A DNA stretch of 64,000 nt. It comes from Rubrobacter_F sp036519775 (lineage in GTDB: Bacteria; Actinomycetota; Rubrobacteria; Rubrobacterales; Rubrobacteraceae). Location: NCBI GenBank assembly GCA_036519775.1, contig DATDKT010000093.1:1-64000 (forward strand), written 5' to 3'. The notes under the pieces were generated by a model, which had not been told where the DNA came from, ran no database searches, and was given only the letters and a program-made list of their open reading frames with translations. This document shows positions 41,647 to 50,587 of the stretch, piece by piece (position 1 is the stretch's first letter; every line of letters begins with the position of its first letter). Position numbers and translations under genes: made by a program.

Positions 41647-43305
41647 GTGATGGAAGGAACGGCCGAAAAGCGTGAAGGCCACGGGGCGAGCGCGGACCTG
41701 AAGACGCTCGTCGCGGCCGCGCATGCCGCCTTGGTACCTTACGCATCGAAGATAGACTCCCTGAACGTCTACCCGGTCCCGGATGGTGATACCGGAACCA
41801 ACATGGTCCTGACGCTCCATTCGATACTCGACGAGGTCTCGGCCTCGCGCTATCTCGAAGGCGAAGAGGCGGCCAGGATGGTCTCGCGGGCTGCGCTCAT
41901 GGGTGCGCGGGGCAACTCCGGGGTGATACTCTCCCAGCTCACACGCGGCGCCTGCGAGGTCCTGGGCAAAGCCTGCTCCCTGGACGCCAAAGCCTTCGCG
42001 GCGGCGCTCGCCGGAGCGAAGGAGCGAGCGTACGCGGCTGTCGGGGAGCCAGTAGAGGGCACGATGCTCTCGGTGATAAAGGACGCCGCCGACGTGGCCC
42101 GCCTCAGCGTGGAGCGGGGGGAGGAGGATCGCCTTGAAGTCCTGAAGGTAGCGGTCCGGGAGGCGCACGCCTCGGTGAGACGGACCCCGGAGCTGCTCGG
42201 AGTGCTAAAGGAGGCGGGGGTTGTGGACGCTGGGGGGCTGGGGGTGGCCGTGATCCTAGGTGGTATTTTGGCGGCCCTCGGTGGAGAAGAGCCCGCGCCT
42301 GACCTCGAAGAGGCGAACCCCCTGAGCGGTGGGGAACGCTTGCGGGAGACCGTAGCCTATTCGGCAGAGGAGGCGTGGGGCTACTGTACGGAGTTCTTCG
42401 TCAATGGCTTCTTTGGGGACGAGAGGGAGTTCGAGGCGCACATCCACGAGATAGGCAAGAGCGTGCTCGTGATCCCCGACGACGACCTCCTCAAGGTCCA
42501 CCTCCATACCCAGGACCCCGGAGGCGCCCTCTCCTACGCGGCCGGCTTCGGCCGGCTCTCCAATGTCAAGGTGGAGGATATGGAGGCCCAGACTCGCACC
42601 CGAACCGAGACTGAGGCCGATAATGGCGGTCCGCTGGCTCCCGAGACCACGACCAACCTGGGCATCGTGGCGGCGAGCCGGGGAACAGGCAATCGAGAGC
42701 TCTTCGAGTCGATGGGCGCCGTGGTCGTCGAGGGGGGGCAGGGGACGAACCCGAGCGTGGAAGAGCTCGCCCGGGCCGTCGAAGAGACTGGGGCGAACGC
42801 CGTAATCCTCCTTCCCAACAATAAGAACATCGTCCCGACCGCCGAGCGGGTACGCGAACTGGTGGAGACCGAGGTCTACGTAGTGGCCACGACGAGCATC
42901 GCTGGCGGGCTCGCGGTGATGATCGGCTTCGACCCCGAAGGCGAGGGGGAGGAAGTGGCGCAAGACATGCGCGAGATCTCCGAGGGTCTCCTTTGCGCAG
43001 AGGTCACGCGCGCCGTACGCGAAGCACGGATCGAGGGTAGGGACGTGCCGGAGGGAGCCTACATAGGACTCTTTGACGGTGAACTTCTGGCGGTGGAGGG
43101 GGGCGTCGAGGACGCGGCGCTCAAGCTCGTCGAGAAGATGCTCGAAGAGGGAGCGGACGTGGTGACGCTGCTCCGGGGCTACGCGCTGGACGAGGGGATG
43201 GCGCGGAGGATCCTGGAGAGGATAAAACTGATCGACGGCAATATCGAGGTGGAGGTCAAAGAAGGCGGACAGCCACTGTACCCGCTGCAGATGGTGGCGG
43301 AGTGA
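41647..43305 (+). CDS. fakA: DAK2-domain fatty acid kinase subunit A (YloV-like)
   Basis: Kinase half of the FakAB system that phosphorylates exogenous fatty acids for lipid synthesis. 552 residues: DAK2 domain at the N terminus with the Mg/ATP motif NVYPVPDGDTGTNM and GARGNSGVILSQLTRG, then a central YloV region and a C-terminal domain (NAVILLPNNKNIVPTAERV). The partner FakB-like DegV gene overlaps the end by four bases, which strongly supports the assignment. GTG 41647 or ATG 41650 is the start; TACTCT at 41633-41638 could be the -10 box. Confidence 0.9.
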   Translation: MMEGTAEKREGHGASADLKTLVAAAHAALVPYASKIDSLNVYPVPDGDTGTNMVLTLHSILDEVSASRYLEGEEAARMVSRAALMGARGNSGVILSQLTRGACEVLGKACSLDAKAFAAALAGAKERAYAAVGEPVEGTMLSVIKDAADVARLSVERGEEDRLEVLKVAVREAHASVRRTPELLGVLKEAGVVDAGGLGVAVILGGILAALGGEEPAPDLEEANPLSGGERLRETVAYSAEEAWGYCTEFFVNGFFGDEREFEAHIHEIGKSVLVIPDDDLLKVHLHTQDPGGALSYAAGFGRLSNVKVEDMEAQTRTRTETEADNGGPLAPETTTNLGIVAASRGTGNRELFESMGAVVVEGGQGTNPSVEELARAVEETGANAVILLPNNKNIVPTAERVRELVETEVYVVATTSIAGGLAVMIGFDPEGEGEEVAQDMREISEGLLCAEVTRAVREARIEGRDVPEGAYIGLFDGELLAVEGGVEDAALKLVEKMLEEGADVVTLLRGYALDEGMARRILERIKLIDGNIEVEVKEGGQPLYPLQMVAE

Positions 43306-44117
43306 CCACGGCGATCGTTACGGATTCGACGACGAGCCTGCCCCAAGGAGTGCGCGAACGTCCCAACGTCCGGGTGGTTCCTCTTAGCTTCTCCTTCGGC
43401 CCTGAGGAGACTTATACGGACAAGGCCGACCTCACTGAGGCGGAGTTCTACCAGAAGCTCGAAAGCTCCCCCGTCTTCCCGACCACCTCCCAGCCGGCGA
43501 CCGGAACGTTCGTCGAGGCTTACGAGTCCCTCCACGCCTACGACGACGTTCTGGTGTTGACGCTCTCGAGAAAGCTCAGTGGGACCTTCGACTCGGCGGT
43601 GTCGGCGGCCAGGATGGTCGATCGGCCCGTAGAGGTCGTGGATACGAAGAGCGCGGAGATGGGCTCGGGCCTCATCCTGTTGGAGGCGCTGCGCGTGGTC
43701 GACGAGGGCGGCAGCTTCGAGGAGGTCACGGGGGCGGTCGAGGTGGCGGTAAGACGGTGCCGGGTCCTGTTTGCCGTCGGCACCCTGGCGTACCTGGAGA
43801 AGAGTGGTCGGATTGGGCGGGCCCAGCGTCTCCTGGGGACGGCGCTCGACATCCGGCCGGTCTTGAGCGTCGAGGACGGCGAAGTCGTGCCGCACAAGCG
43901 AGCCCGGGGCCGCAAGCGGCAGATGGCCGCCATCCTCGAGGAGGCGAAGCCCGCCGTGGAGGCCAGGCGTCCCCTGGCCTACGGGCACGTCGACGCGCCG
44001 GAGCCACTCGCCGAGCTCCGTAAGGCCCTAGACGCGAAGGGAAGCTTCGTCGCGGAGATAGGGGGGGTCGTCGGGTCGCATGTGGGACCGGGAGCCTATG
44101 GCGTGGCCTTCCTCTAG
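43302..44117 (+). CDS. DegV family protein, fatty acid-binding subunit (FakB-like)
   Basis: Binds a fatty acid and presents it to FakA. 271 residues with IVTDSTTSLP, FPTTSQPATGTFVEAYESL, LTLSRKLSGTFDSA, VVDTKSAEMGSGLIL and a late GSHVGPGAYGVAFL, all DegV signatures. Starts within the fakA stop codon (GTGA overlap). Chain specificity cannot be inferred. Confidence 0.92.
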   Translation: MTTAIVTDSTTSLPQGVRERPNVRVVPLSFSFGPEETYTDKADLTEAEFYQKLESSPVFPTTSQPATGTFVEAYESLHAYDDVLVLTLSRKLSGTFDSAVSAARMVDRPVEVVDTKSAEMGSGLILLEALRVVDEGGSFEEVTGAVEVAVRRCRVLFAVGTLAYLEKSGRIGRAQRLLGTALDIRPVLSVEDGEVVPHKRARGRKRQMAAILEEAKPAVEARRPLAYGHVDAPEPLAELRKALDAKGSFVAEIGGVVGSHVGPGAYGVAFL

Positions 44118-46278
44118 AGCCGAGGCGCGAGACGCTCGCTTTCGGGGAGCCTCCGCGTGGTATGCTGTTCTGGACCTTTCCCGGAGGACGACTCTGCCGC
44201 AGCTGCGCGCCGTATCGGTCACGGAGCTCCCTGGCGTCGGACCCCGGATCTCAGCGGCGCTCAAAGACCTGGGTATCGTCTCTGTTGCGGACCTCGTCTC
44301 GCACTACCCCTCCCGGCACGAGGACCTTTCCAATGTCAAGAAGATCTCCGACTTGCGTGTGGGCGAGCGGGCTACGGTCGTGGGTCGCGTGGTGAGCGCC
44401 AAGAAGCTGGGTCGTCCGGTTCGGGGACGGGCACCGGGGCTCTCGGTACAGCTCTACGACGGCACCGGGTATATGCCGGCGACTGTGTGGGGCCGGGGTT
44501 GGCTCCTGAACCAGGTCGTCTCGGACACCTGGGTGGTCGTCTCAGGCGAGGTGCAGCGCAAGTACGGTTTGCAGCTCGCGGCCAAGAATATCGAGGTCAT
44601 AGATGATCCGGCGACGGTAGGAGACAGCGCCCACGCCGGCCGATTCGTGCCGGTCTACCCGGTCAACAAGGGCATAAACGCCCGGAGGGTGCGGAGCCTG
44701 GTACACCGCGCTCTCGAGGCGTGTGGCCGTATCCTCGACCCTCTGCCGGCGAAGGTAATCGCCCACCACGGACTGCCGAACCTGCACGACGCGATGCACG
44801 AGATCCACTTTCCCACCAACACGGAGCGCCTCAAAGTAGCCACGAGGCGGCTCGTCTTCCACGAGCTGTTCCTCATACAGGCCGGGCTAGCCGCTCGCAA
44901 GGCCCGCCTCGAAAAGACCGAGGCCGGCCGGAGTCACAGGGGAGATGGCAGTCTCCTCAATCCGTTTCTGAAGGGCCTACCCTTCGTGCTGACCGGGGCG
45001 CAGCAGCACGTGATAGGGGAGATCCTCGAAGGCATGCGCTCCGAGAAGCCGATGCGTCGCTTGTTGCAGGGCGATGTCGGGAGCGGCAAGACCGTCGTCG
45101 CGGTGGCGGCACTGCTTTCGGCGGTCGAGTCGGGGGGGCAGGGCGCGATCATGGCTCCGACCGAGGTCCTCGCCGAGCAGCACTTCATCTCCATCTCGTC
45201 GGCCTTGAAAGATCTTCCCGTCAACGTCGCACTGCTCACTGGCTCACGGAGCACGGTAGAGCGTAGGGCTGCGTTGGAGGAGGTAAAGAGCGGCGAGGCA
45301 CACGTCGTCGTTGGGACGCACGCCCTGATCCAGCATGGCGTAGAGTTCGAGGACCTCTCGCTCGTAATTGTGGACGAGCAGCACCGCTTCGGGGTGGGCC
45401 AGAGGGCGGTCTTCAAGGAGAAGGGCGCGACGCCGGACACGTTGGTGATGACGGCGACCCCAATCCCGAGGACGCTCTCCCTGACACTCTACGGCGACCT
45501 GGAGGTCTCCGTCCTCGACGAGCTGCCGCCCGGACGCAAACCTGTCAAGACGAGTATAATCGAGCTATCCGAGCGGGAAGAGGCTTACGAAGCGGTACGC
45601 GCCGAGCTCGAAGCAGGGCGGCAAGCGTACGTGATCTGCCCGCTCGTAGAGGAGTCAGAGGCACTCGAAGACGTCCGGGCGGCGGAGGAGCTGTTCGACG
45701 AGCTGGTGCAGGAGATCTTCCCGGAGCGGCGTGTCGGTCTCCTACACGGCCGGATGAAGGCCGCCGAAAAACGCGAGGTCATGGCCGCATTCCGTGCGAA
45801 AGAGATAGAAGTCCTGGTCGCGACAGTAGTTGTTGAGGTCGGGGTGGACGTGCCGAACGCGAGCACGATCGTCATAGAGGGCGCCGAACGTTTCGGCCTC
45901 TCCCAACTCCACCAGCTCCGCGGCAGGGTCTGCCGAGGACTCCACCCGCCGAAGTGCTTCCTCGTCGGCGACCCGAAGACGGAGGACTCGCTCAAGCGGC
46001 TCGAAGCCGTGTCCAAGCACCAGGACGGATTTAAGCTTTCCGAAGTGGACCTCGCCATTCGGGGTGAGGGTACGCTCTTCGGGAGCCGCCAGAGCGGGAT
46101 GCCGGACCTCAAAGTAGCGAAGCTCCTCCGGGATATCGACATACTGGTGGAGGCCCGGCGGGCGGCCTTCGAGCTCATCGCCACGGACTCTACGCTCCAG
46201 AAGCCCGAGCACCGGCCACTACGGCGCGAGGTCCGGGAGCTCCTCGGAGCCGATATCGAGTGGCTATTCAAGGAGTGA
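44080..46278 (+). CDS. recG: ATP-dependent DNA helicase RecG
   Basis: Remodels stalled forks and branched DNA. Wedge/OB domain (VGRVVSAKKLGRPVRG, VQLYDGTGYMPATVWGRGWL), helicase motifs GDVGSGKT (I), DEQHRFGVGQR (II), TATPIPRTL (III), GLLHGRMKAAEKREVM and QLHQLRGRVCRG (VI). ATG 44080 is the only canonical start, but it lies 38 bases inside fakB, has no ribosome site and adds ~38 residues unlike RecG. CTG 44194, six bases after GGAGG and behind a TATGCT box (44161-44166), would give a normal start (PQLRAVSVTELPGVGPRI). The true start is therefore uncertain. Confidence 0.95.
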   Translation: MWDREPMAWPSSRAEARDARFRGASAWYAVLDLSRRTTLPQLRAVSVTELPGVGPRISAALKDLGIVSVADLVSHYPSRHEDLSNVKKISDLRVGERATVVGRVVSAKKLGRPVRGRAPGLSVQLYDGTGYMPATVWGRGWLLNQVVSDTWVVVSGEVQRKYGLQLAAKNIEVIDDPATVGDSAHAGRFVPVYPVNKGINARRVRSLVHRALEACGRILDPLPAKVIAHHGLPNLHDAMHEIHFPTNTERLKVATRRLVFHELFLIQAGLAARKARLEKTEAGRSHRGDGSLLNPFLKGLPFVLTGAQQHVIGEILEGMRSEKPMRRLLQGDVGSGKTVVAVAALLSAVESGGQGAIMAPTEVLAEQHFISISSALKDLPVNVALLTGSRSTVERRAALEEVKSGEAHVVVGTHALIQHGVEFEDLSLVIVDEQHRFGVGQRAVFKEKGATPDTLVMTATPIPRTLSLTLYGDLEVSVLDELPPGRKPVKTSIIELSEREEAYEAVRAELEAGRQAYVICPLVEESEALEDVRAAEELFDELVQEIFPERRVGLLHGRMKAAEKREVMAAFRAKEIEVLVATVVVEVGVDVPNASTIVIEGAERFGLSQLHQLRGRVCRGLHPPKCFLVGDPKTEDSLKRLEAVSKHQDGFKLSEVDLAIRGEGTLFGSRQSGMPDLKVAKLLRDIDILVEARRAAFELIATDSTLQKPEHRPLRREVRELLGADIEWLFKE

Positions 46279-46351
46279 GTAGAGAAGAACAAGGCCCACC
46301 GCTCACCGCGGCCGAGAAAAGTGCTATTCACTACACACAGAAGATAAACCC

Positions 46352-47419
46352 TTGAGGATCATCGCCGGCTCGGCTCGCGGTATACGGCTCGCCCCGGTCC
46401 CAGAAGGCGTTCGACCGACCTCCGACCGGGTGCGGGAGGCAATCTTTAACTCTTTGGGCCAGTTCTTCGACGGCGGCGAGGCACTCGACCTCTACGCCGG
46501 GACCGGGGCTTTAGGTATTGAGGCTCTCAGCCGCGGTTGCGATAAGGCGACGTTTGTTGAGAAGAACGATGGGGCAGCGCGTGCGATCCGGGATAATCTC
46601 CAGAGCACGGGGTTCGAGAATGAGGGGGAGGTGCTCCGGGGGGACGTTGCGGACGTGCTCGAACGACTTGTATCTGGGAGACGAGAATTCAATTTGATAT
46701 TCGCGGACCCGCCATATAGAATCTCACCGAGGGAGATCGGGGACGTCTTGAAGCGGCTGGCGGTTTTGCTCGCGCCCGGTGGACGTGCTGTGGTCGAGAG
46801 CGGCCATACTCCCGCGCGAACTACGGAGAGTTTGAAAGGGGCAAGCCGCCGCTACGGCGGCACCGTCGTAACCTTCCTTGAACGATCAGAACATACGATG
46901 AGAATAGCGATCTGTCCGGGCAGCTTCGATCCCATAACCGTCGGTCACCTGGACGTGATCCGGCGGGCGGCAGGCATCTTCGACCATGTGATCGTGGCCG
47001 TGGGCGCGAACCTGAGCAAGAAGCCCAGGCTCTCTGCCGAAGAGCGAGCGCAGCTCATAGAGAAGGTCACGGCGCCTTTCGAGAACGTCTCGGTAGAGGT
47101 GATGGACAGTCTCTTGACGGAGTTCGCCCGGGAGCGGGGAGCCCGGGTGGTCGTAAAGGGTCTGAGGGCGGTATCGGACTTCGAGTCAGAGTTCGAGCAG
47201 GCGCAGCTCAACCGGACGCTGTATTCTGAGTTCGAGACGGTGTTCATCATGGCGGCCGCGGAGCACAGCTTCCTCTCCTCGAGCGCGGTGCGAGAGATCG
47301 CGGGCTACGGCGGGGACGTGCGCACGTTGGTCCCGGAAGGTGTACTCGACGTCGTCCGACAGGTATACAACAACAATACTAGTGCGGGCGAACAGGCAGC
47401 GGCAGGCGACAAAGGGTAG
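46352..47419 (+). CDS. coaD: RsmD-type 16S rRNA methyltransferase fused in frame to CoaD
   Basis: One 355-codon frame. Residues 1-~178 are RsmD, which methylates G966 of 16S rRNA (AGSARGIRL, RPTSDRVREAIFNSL, DLYAGTGALGIEALSRG, FADPPY). From the internal Met182 the sequence is a complete phosphopantetheine adenylyltransferase (GSFDPITVGHLDVIRRA with the TxGH motif, VKGLRAVSDFESEFEQAQLN, HSFLSSSAVREIA), the penultimate step of coenzyme A synthesis. Adjacent rsmD and coaD genes are common; a fusion is not. The junction contains ATGA and no Shine-Dalgarno site, so a one-base error joining two overlapping genes is possible. TTG start at 46352. Confidence 0.88.
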   Translation: MRIIAGSARGIRLAPVPEGVRPTSDRVREAIFNSLGQFFDGGEALDLYAGTGALGIEALSRGCDKATFVEKNDGAARAIRDNLQSTGFENEGEVLRGDVADVLERLVSGRREFNLIFADPPYRISPREIGDVLKRLAVLLAPGGRAVVESGHTPARTTESLKGASRRYGGTVVTFLERSEHTMRIAICPGSFDPITVGHLDVIRRAAGIFDHVIVAVGANLSKKPRLSAEERAQLIEKVTAPFENVSVEVMDSLLTEFARERGARVVVKGLRAVSDFESEFEQAQLNRTLYSEFETVFIMAAAEHSFLSSSAVREIAGYGGDVRTLVPEGVLDVVRQVYNNNTSAGEQAAAGDKG

Positions 47420-47422
47420 AAT
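47417..47422 (+). promoter_or_regulatory. -10 box (TAGAAT), leaderless
   Basis: Overlaps the stop codon of the RsmD-CoaD frame; six bases (ACAATA) then ATG 47429. Confidence 0.55.
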
Positions 47423-47428
47423 ACAATA

Positions 47429-47884
47429 ATGGACGTGCTGGTTTTGATAGACAGGTTGGAGGAGTTGGTTGAGGAAGCGCGGAGCTTCCCCGGCTTCGGT
47501 AACACGGCGATGATCGACCGTGACGCCGCCTTCGACGTTATAGACCAGATGCGCCAGACCATCCCGGAGGAGCTCAAGCAGGCGCGTTGGATCGTGAAGG
47601 AGCGCCAGGCGATGCTCGACGAGGCGCGCAGCGAGAGCGACCGTATCATCCGCCAGTCCCAGGAGGAGGCCGAGAAGATCACCTCCGAAGAGGAGGTCCT
47701 CAAGCGGGCCGAGAAGCGGAGCGCGGAGATCCTGGAAGACTCTAGGCGCCGCGAGCGAGAGATACGCCTAGGCGCAGAGGATTACGCCGACGAGGTGCTA
47801 GCGAACCTCGAAGAGAACCTGGCCCGGCTCCTGGAGGCCGTCCAGCGTGGCCGCTCGAAGTTGCAGGGCGTCCCCGAAGAGTAA
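47429..47884 (+). CDS. Coiled-coil protein, DivIVA/ATP synthase b-subunit-like
   Basis: 151 residues, almost entirely charged helix: VLIDRLEELVEEARSFPGF, a loop, then a long stretch rich in Glu/Arg/Gln (QARWIVKERQAMLDEARSES, RRREREIRLGAEDYADEVL). No membrane segment. Actinobacterial genomes often carry such a gene just before yceD-rpmF; the product is unassigned and is often mislabelled ATPase. It might be a cell-envelope or division scaffold. Leaderless start. Confidence 0.65.
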   Translation: MDVLVLIDRLEELVEEARSFPGFGNTAMIDRDAAFDVIDQMRQTIPEELKQARWIVKERQAMLDEARSESDRIIRQSQEEAEKITSEEEVLKRAEKRSAEILEDSRRREREIRLGAEDYADEVLANLEENLARLLEAVQRGRSKLQGVPEE

Positions 47885-47887
47885 AAT
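47882..47887 (+). promoter_or_regulatory. -10 box (TAAAAT), leaderless
   Basis: Lies across the stop codon of the coiled-coil gene; six bases (AAGGGC) precede ATG 47894. This is a second internal promoter 465 bases after the previous one. Confidence 0.5.
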
Positions 47888-47893
47888 AAGGGC

Positions 47894-48352
47894 ATGGACA
47901 AGACGATCAAGCTACAGCGCCCGGGGATGGGCATAGGGGACACGCGTGAGCTTCGGGCGTCTTTCGAGTTACCGTCCTTCGACCTCTACGGCCGGCGGCA
48001 CGAGATCTCGGGCGCTGAAGCGCGCGTCCTCGTCACTAAGCTCGCTGAGGGTCTGTACCTAGACTTCGAGGTCACTTGTTGCGTTGCGACTACCTGCGAC
48101 CGTACCCTCGAGCCTACGGAGCTCGCGCTCTCCTTTGGCGAGTCGGAGTTCCTCTCGGGGCCGAACGACCCGCAGCTGTACGTCGAGGACTGGGAGTTGA
48201 ATGTAGTGCACTACACTCGGGAGGCGCTCCCGAGCGAGGTCCCTATGCAGGTCTTCTGCCCGGGTACGAAGCCGGTGAAGCCCGAGTCGGACGGGGACGA
48301 GATCGACCCGCGCTGGCGGGGTCTCGGAGACCTCTTTGTTTCGGGCTCTTAG
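47894..48352 (+). CDS. yceD: YceD family (DUF177) protein
   Basis: 152 residues typical of YceD/DUF177, nearly always encoded just before rpmF and linked to 23S rRNA or large-subunit biogenesis. Recognisable are ARVLVTKLAEGLYLDFEVTC, a C-x5-C pair (CCVATTCDRTLEP) and the acidic YVEDWELNVV region, then FCPGTKPVKPES and DPRWRGLGDLF near the end. Followed by rpmF after 35 bases. Confidence 0.85.
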   Translation: MDKTIKLQRPGMGIGDTRELRASFELPSFDLYGRRHEISGAEARVLVTKLAEGLYLDFEVTCCVATTCDRTLEPTELALSFGESEFLSGPNDPQLYVEDWELNVVHYTREALPSEVPMQVFCPGTKPVKPESDGDEIDPRWRGLGDLFVSGS

Positions 48353-48387
48353 ACCAGGCAAAGCTAACAACCGCAGGAGGTAATTTC

Positions 48388-48573
48388 ATGGCCGTACCGA
48401 AGAAGAAGACGTCGCAGGCTCGTCGGGACCAGCGCCGGGCGCACCATGCCTTAAAGGGCCCGAACCTCATCGCGTGTCCGAACTGCGATGAGCCGCGTAT
48501 AGCGCACCGGGTATGCTCCAACTGCGGCTTCTACAAAGGGCGTACCGTCGTTGCCGTAGAGGCTACCGAGTAG
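48388..48573 (+). CDS. rpmF: 50S ribosomal protein bL32
   Basis: 61 residues: AVPKKKTSQARRDQRRAHH start and a zinc ribbon CPNCDEPRIAHRVCSNCGFY with four cysteines. ATG 48388 follows AGGAGGTAATTTC, one of the best ribosome sites in the window. Heads the rpmF-plsX-fab order found in many bacteria. Confidence 0.97.
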   Translation: MAVPKKKTSQARRDQRRAHHALKGPNLIACPNCDEPRIAHRVCSNCGFYKGRTVVAVEATE

Positions 48574-48602
48574 CTTACAGCGCACCCTCCGACGCGAAGC
48601 GC

Positions 48603-49616
48603 GTGCACGTAGCAGTGGACGCCCTCGGCGGGGACAACGCGCCGGCGGAGATCGTCGCGGGCACGTTCGCCGCCGCAAAGAGGCTGCCCGACGATGAGTT
48701 GATCCTCGTAGGTGGGGCGGAGGCGGCGTGGGACGCTTTGAGGTCTGGCATTCCCGGGAATGTCTCGTTTCGAGAGAGCGGCGGAGCCATCCGTATGGAC
48801 GAGGAGCCCGCGGCGGCGCTACGCGCGCGGCCAGACACTAGCGTTGCGGTAGCCGCGCGGGCGGTGCGGGCTGGGGAGGCCGACGCGTTCTTCTCGGCAG
48901 GAAGCACGGGGGCTACGGTGGCGGCCGCACTCCTCGAGGTCGGGCGTATAAAGGGCTGCCGGAGGCCTGCTATCGCCACGATACTACCGTTCGACAAACC
49001 CACGTTGCTGCTAGACGTCGGAGCCACCGTCGCGTGCCGTCCGCAAGACCTGTTGAATTTCGCTATCCTTGGCGGTGTGTTCGCGAGCAGATACCTTGGT
49101 TTGAGAGAAGTACCCAGGGTTGGCCTGCTCAACGTCGGCGAAGAGCCGGGCAAGGGCGACGACCTAGCCAGAGAAGCCCACGGATTGCTCGTCGCGTCCG
49201 GTGCCGTCGACTTCGTCGGCAACGTGGAGGGGCGGAGCATCGCGCGTGGGGTAGCGGATGTCCTCGTGACCGACGGCTTCACCGGCAACGTCGTTCTAAA
49301 GACCGCCGAGGGTGTGGCGCGCGAGATTATGGGGATGGTGCGCGGGGCGGTAACCTCGAACGTACTGACCAAGCTGGCCGGAAGTGTGCTGCGGCCACGG
49401 CTCCTCGCCGTGCGCGACCGGGTGGACCCCGAAAACTACGGCGGTTCGTTCCTTCTCGGCGTGCGCGGCTCGGTGGTTATAGGCCACGGTAACTCCTGCA
49501 CTCGCGGCGTCGAAAATGCCCTTTTGGGCATCTCGCGCGCCGGTGCCGGCCTCGTGGAAGAATCTGAGAGAGCCCTCGCCACGGTGCGGGAGCAAAGCAC
49601 CGGGGACAAGGTTTGA
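48603..49616 (+). CDS. plsX: Phosphate acyltransferase PlsX
   Basis: Converts acyl-ACP to acyl-phosphate for phospholipid synthesis. From GTG 48603 the protein has 337 residues beginning HVAVDALGGDNAP, the family signature. DAFFSAGSTGATVAAALLEV, LLLDVGATVACRPQDLLNFA and VTDGFTGNVVLKTAEG follow. Upstream codons in frame overlap rpmF and are not used. Its stop overlaps the fabH start (TTGA). Confidence 0.95.
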   Translation: MHVAVDALGGDNAPAEIVAGTFAAAKRLPDDELILVGGAEAAWDALRSGIPGNVSFRESGGAIRMDEEPAAALRARPDTSVAVAARAVRAGEADAFFSAGSTGATVAAALLEVGRIKGCRRPAIATILPFDKPTLLLDVGATVACRPQDLLNFAILGGVFASRYLGLREVPRVGLLNVGEEPGKGDDLAREAHGLLVASGAVDFVGNVEGRSIARGVADVLVTDGFTGNVVLKTAEGVAREIMGMVRGAVTSNVLTKLAGSVLRPRLLAVRDRVDPENYGGSFLLGVRGSVVIGHGNSCTRGVENALLGISRAGAGLVEESERALATVREQSTGDKV

Positions 49617-50578
49617 ACGGCGCGCGAGGTCCTTCCGGTGACGCTGCCGGTAAGATTCTGGGCGTCGGACGCTCTCTGGGGAGCAGGACCGTCACCAACC
49701 ACGACCTCGAGAAGGTCCTCGATACCGACGATGCCTGGGTGGTCGAGCGCACCGGCATAAAGGAGCGCCACTTCGTAGCCGACGACGAGGACTGCGCGAC
49801 CCTCGCCGCGGAGGCCTCGAAGCAGGCGCTTGCACACGCCGAGCTGAAGGGAGAGGCGATAGACCTGATCCTGTGCGCCACCTCGACCGGTCCCGAGTCG
49901 ATGCCTTCGGTAGCTTGTCTCGTTGGGGAGGCTGTCGGGGCGCTCGGAGCGGGGGCCATGGACGTGGCGGCGGCGTGCACCGGCTACTCTTACGCGGCGA
50001 GCGTCGCCCACTCGATGCTAAAGAGCGGCGCGGCCCAGCGCATCTTGTTGATCGGGGCTGATGCGATGACCAAGATCGTAGACCAGAATGACCGCTCGAC
50101 CGCCGTCCTCTTCGCCGATGGCGCGGGCGCGGTCGTCCTCGAAAAGGGCGACGGCTCCTCCGGCTTCGTGGACCACATCCTCGGCGCTGATGGTCGGATG
50201 GCGCCCTTGGGACGCGCCGGCCATCCGGGTACGCGGAATAAGCTCTACCAGAACGGCCGCGAAGTCTTCAAGTTTGCCGCCAGGATCTTCCCCGAAATGT
50301 TCGAGAAACTCCTCGCCCGCAACGGCGTCTCCCCCGAAGAGGTCCAGTACGTAATCCCGCATCAAGCAAATGCACGCATAATACACGCGGCGGCGCGGAA
50401 GATGGAGGTGCCGGAGGAGAATATTGTGGTGAACCTAGACCGGTTCGGGAACACGTCGGCGGCGAGCATCCCGCTCTCCTACCCGGATATTTACGACCGG
50501 TTGGAGCCGGGGCTGTACATCGTAACGGTCGGCTTCGGGTTCGGGCTGACGTGGGCGGCGAACTTGTACAGGATCTAG
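49613..50578 (+). CDS. fabH: 3-oxoacyl-ACP synthase III
   Basis: Starts fatty acid synthesis by condensing an acyl-CoA with malonyl-ACP. 321 residues with the complete triad Cys122 (AAACTGYSYA), His250 (VIPHQANARI) and Asn280 (RFGNTSAASIPL). TTG start overlapping plsX. Chain selectivity (branched or straight primers) cannot be told from sequence alone. Confidence 0.96.
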   Translation: MNGARGPSGDAAGKILGVGRSLGSRTVTNHDLEKVLDTDDAWVVERTGIKERHFVADDEDCATLAAEASKQALAHAELKGEAIDLILCATSTGPESMPSVACLVGEAVGALGAGAMDVAAACTGYSYAASVAHSMLKSGAAQRILLIGADAMTKIVDQNDRSTAVLFADGAGAVVLEKGDGSSGFVDHILGADGRMAPLGRAGHPGTRNKLYQNGREVFKFAARIFPEMFEKLLARNGVSPEEVQYVIPHQANARIIHAAARKMEVPEENIVVNLDRFGNTSAASIPLSYPDIYDRLEPGLYIVTVGFGFGLTWAANLYRI

Positions 50579-50587
50579 GGAGGTATA

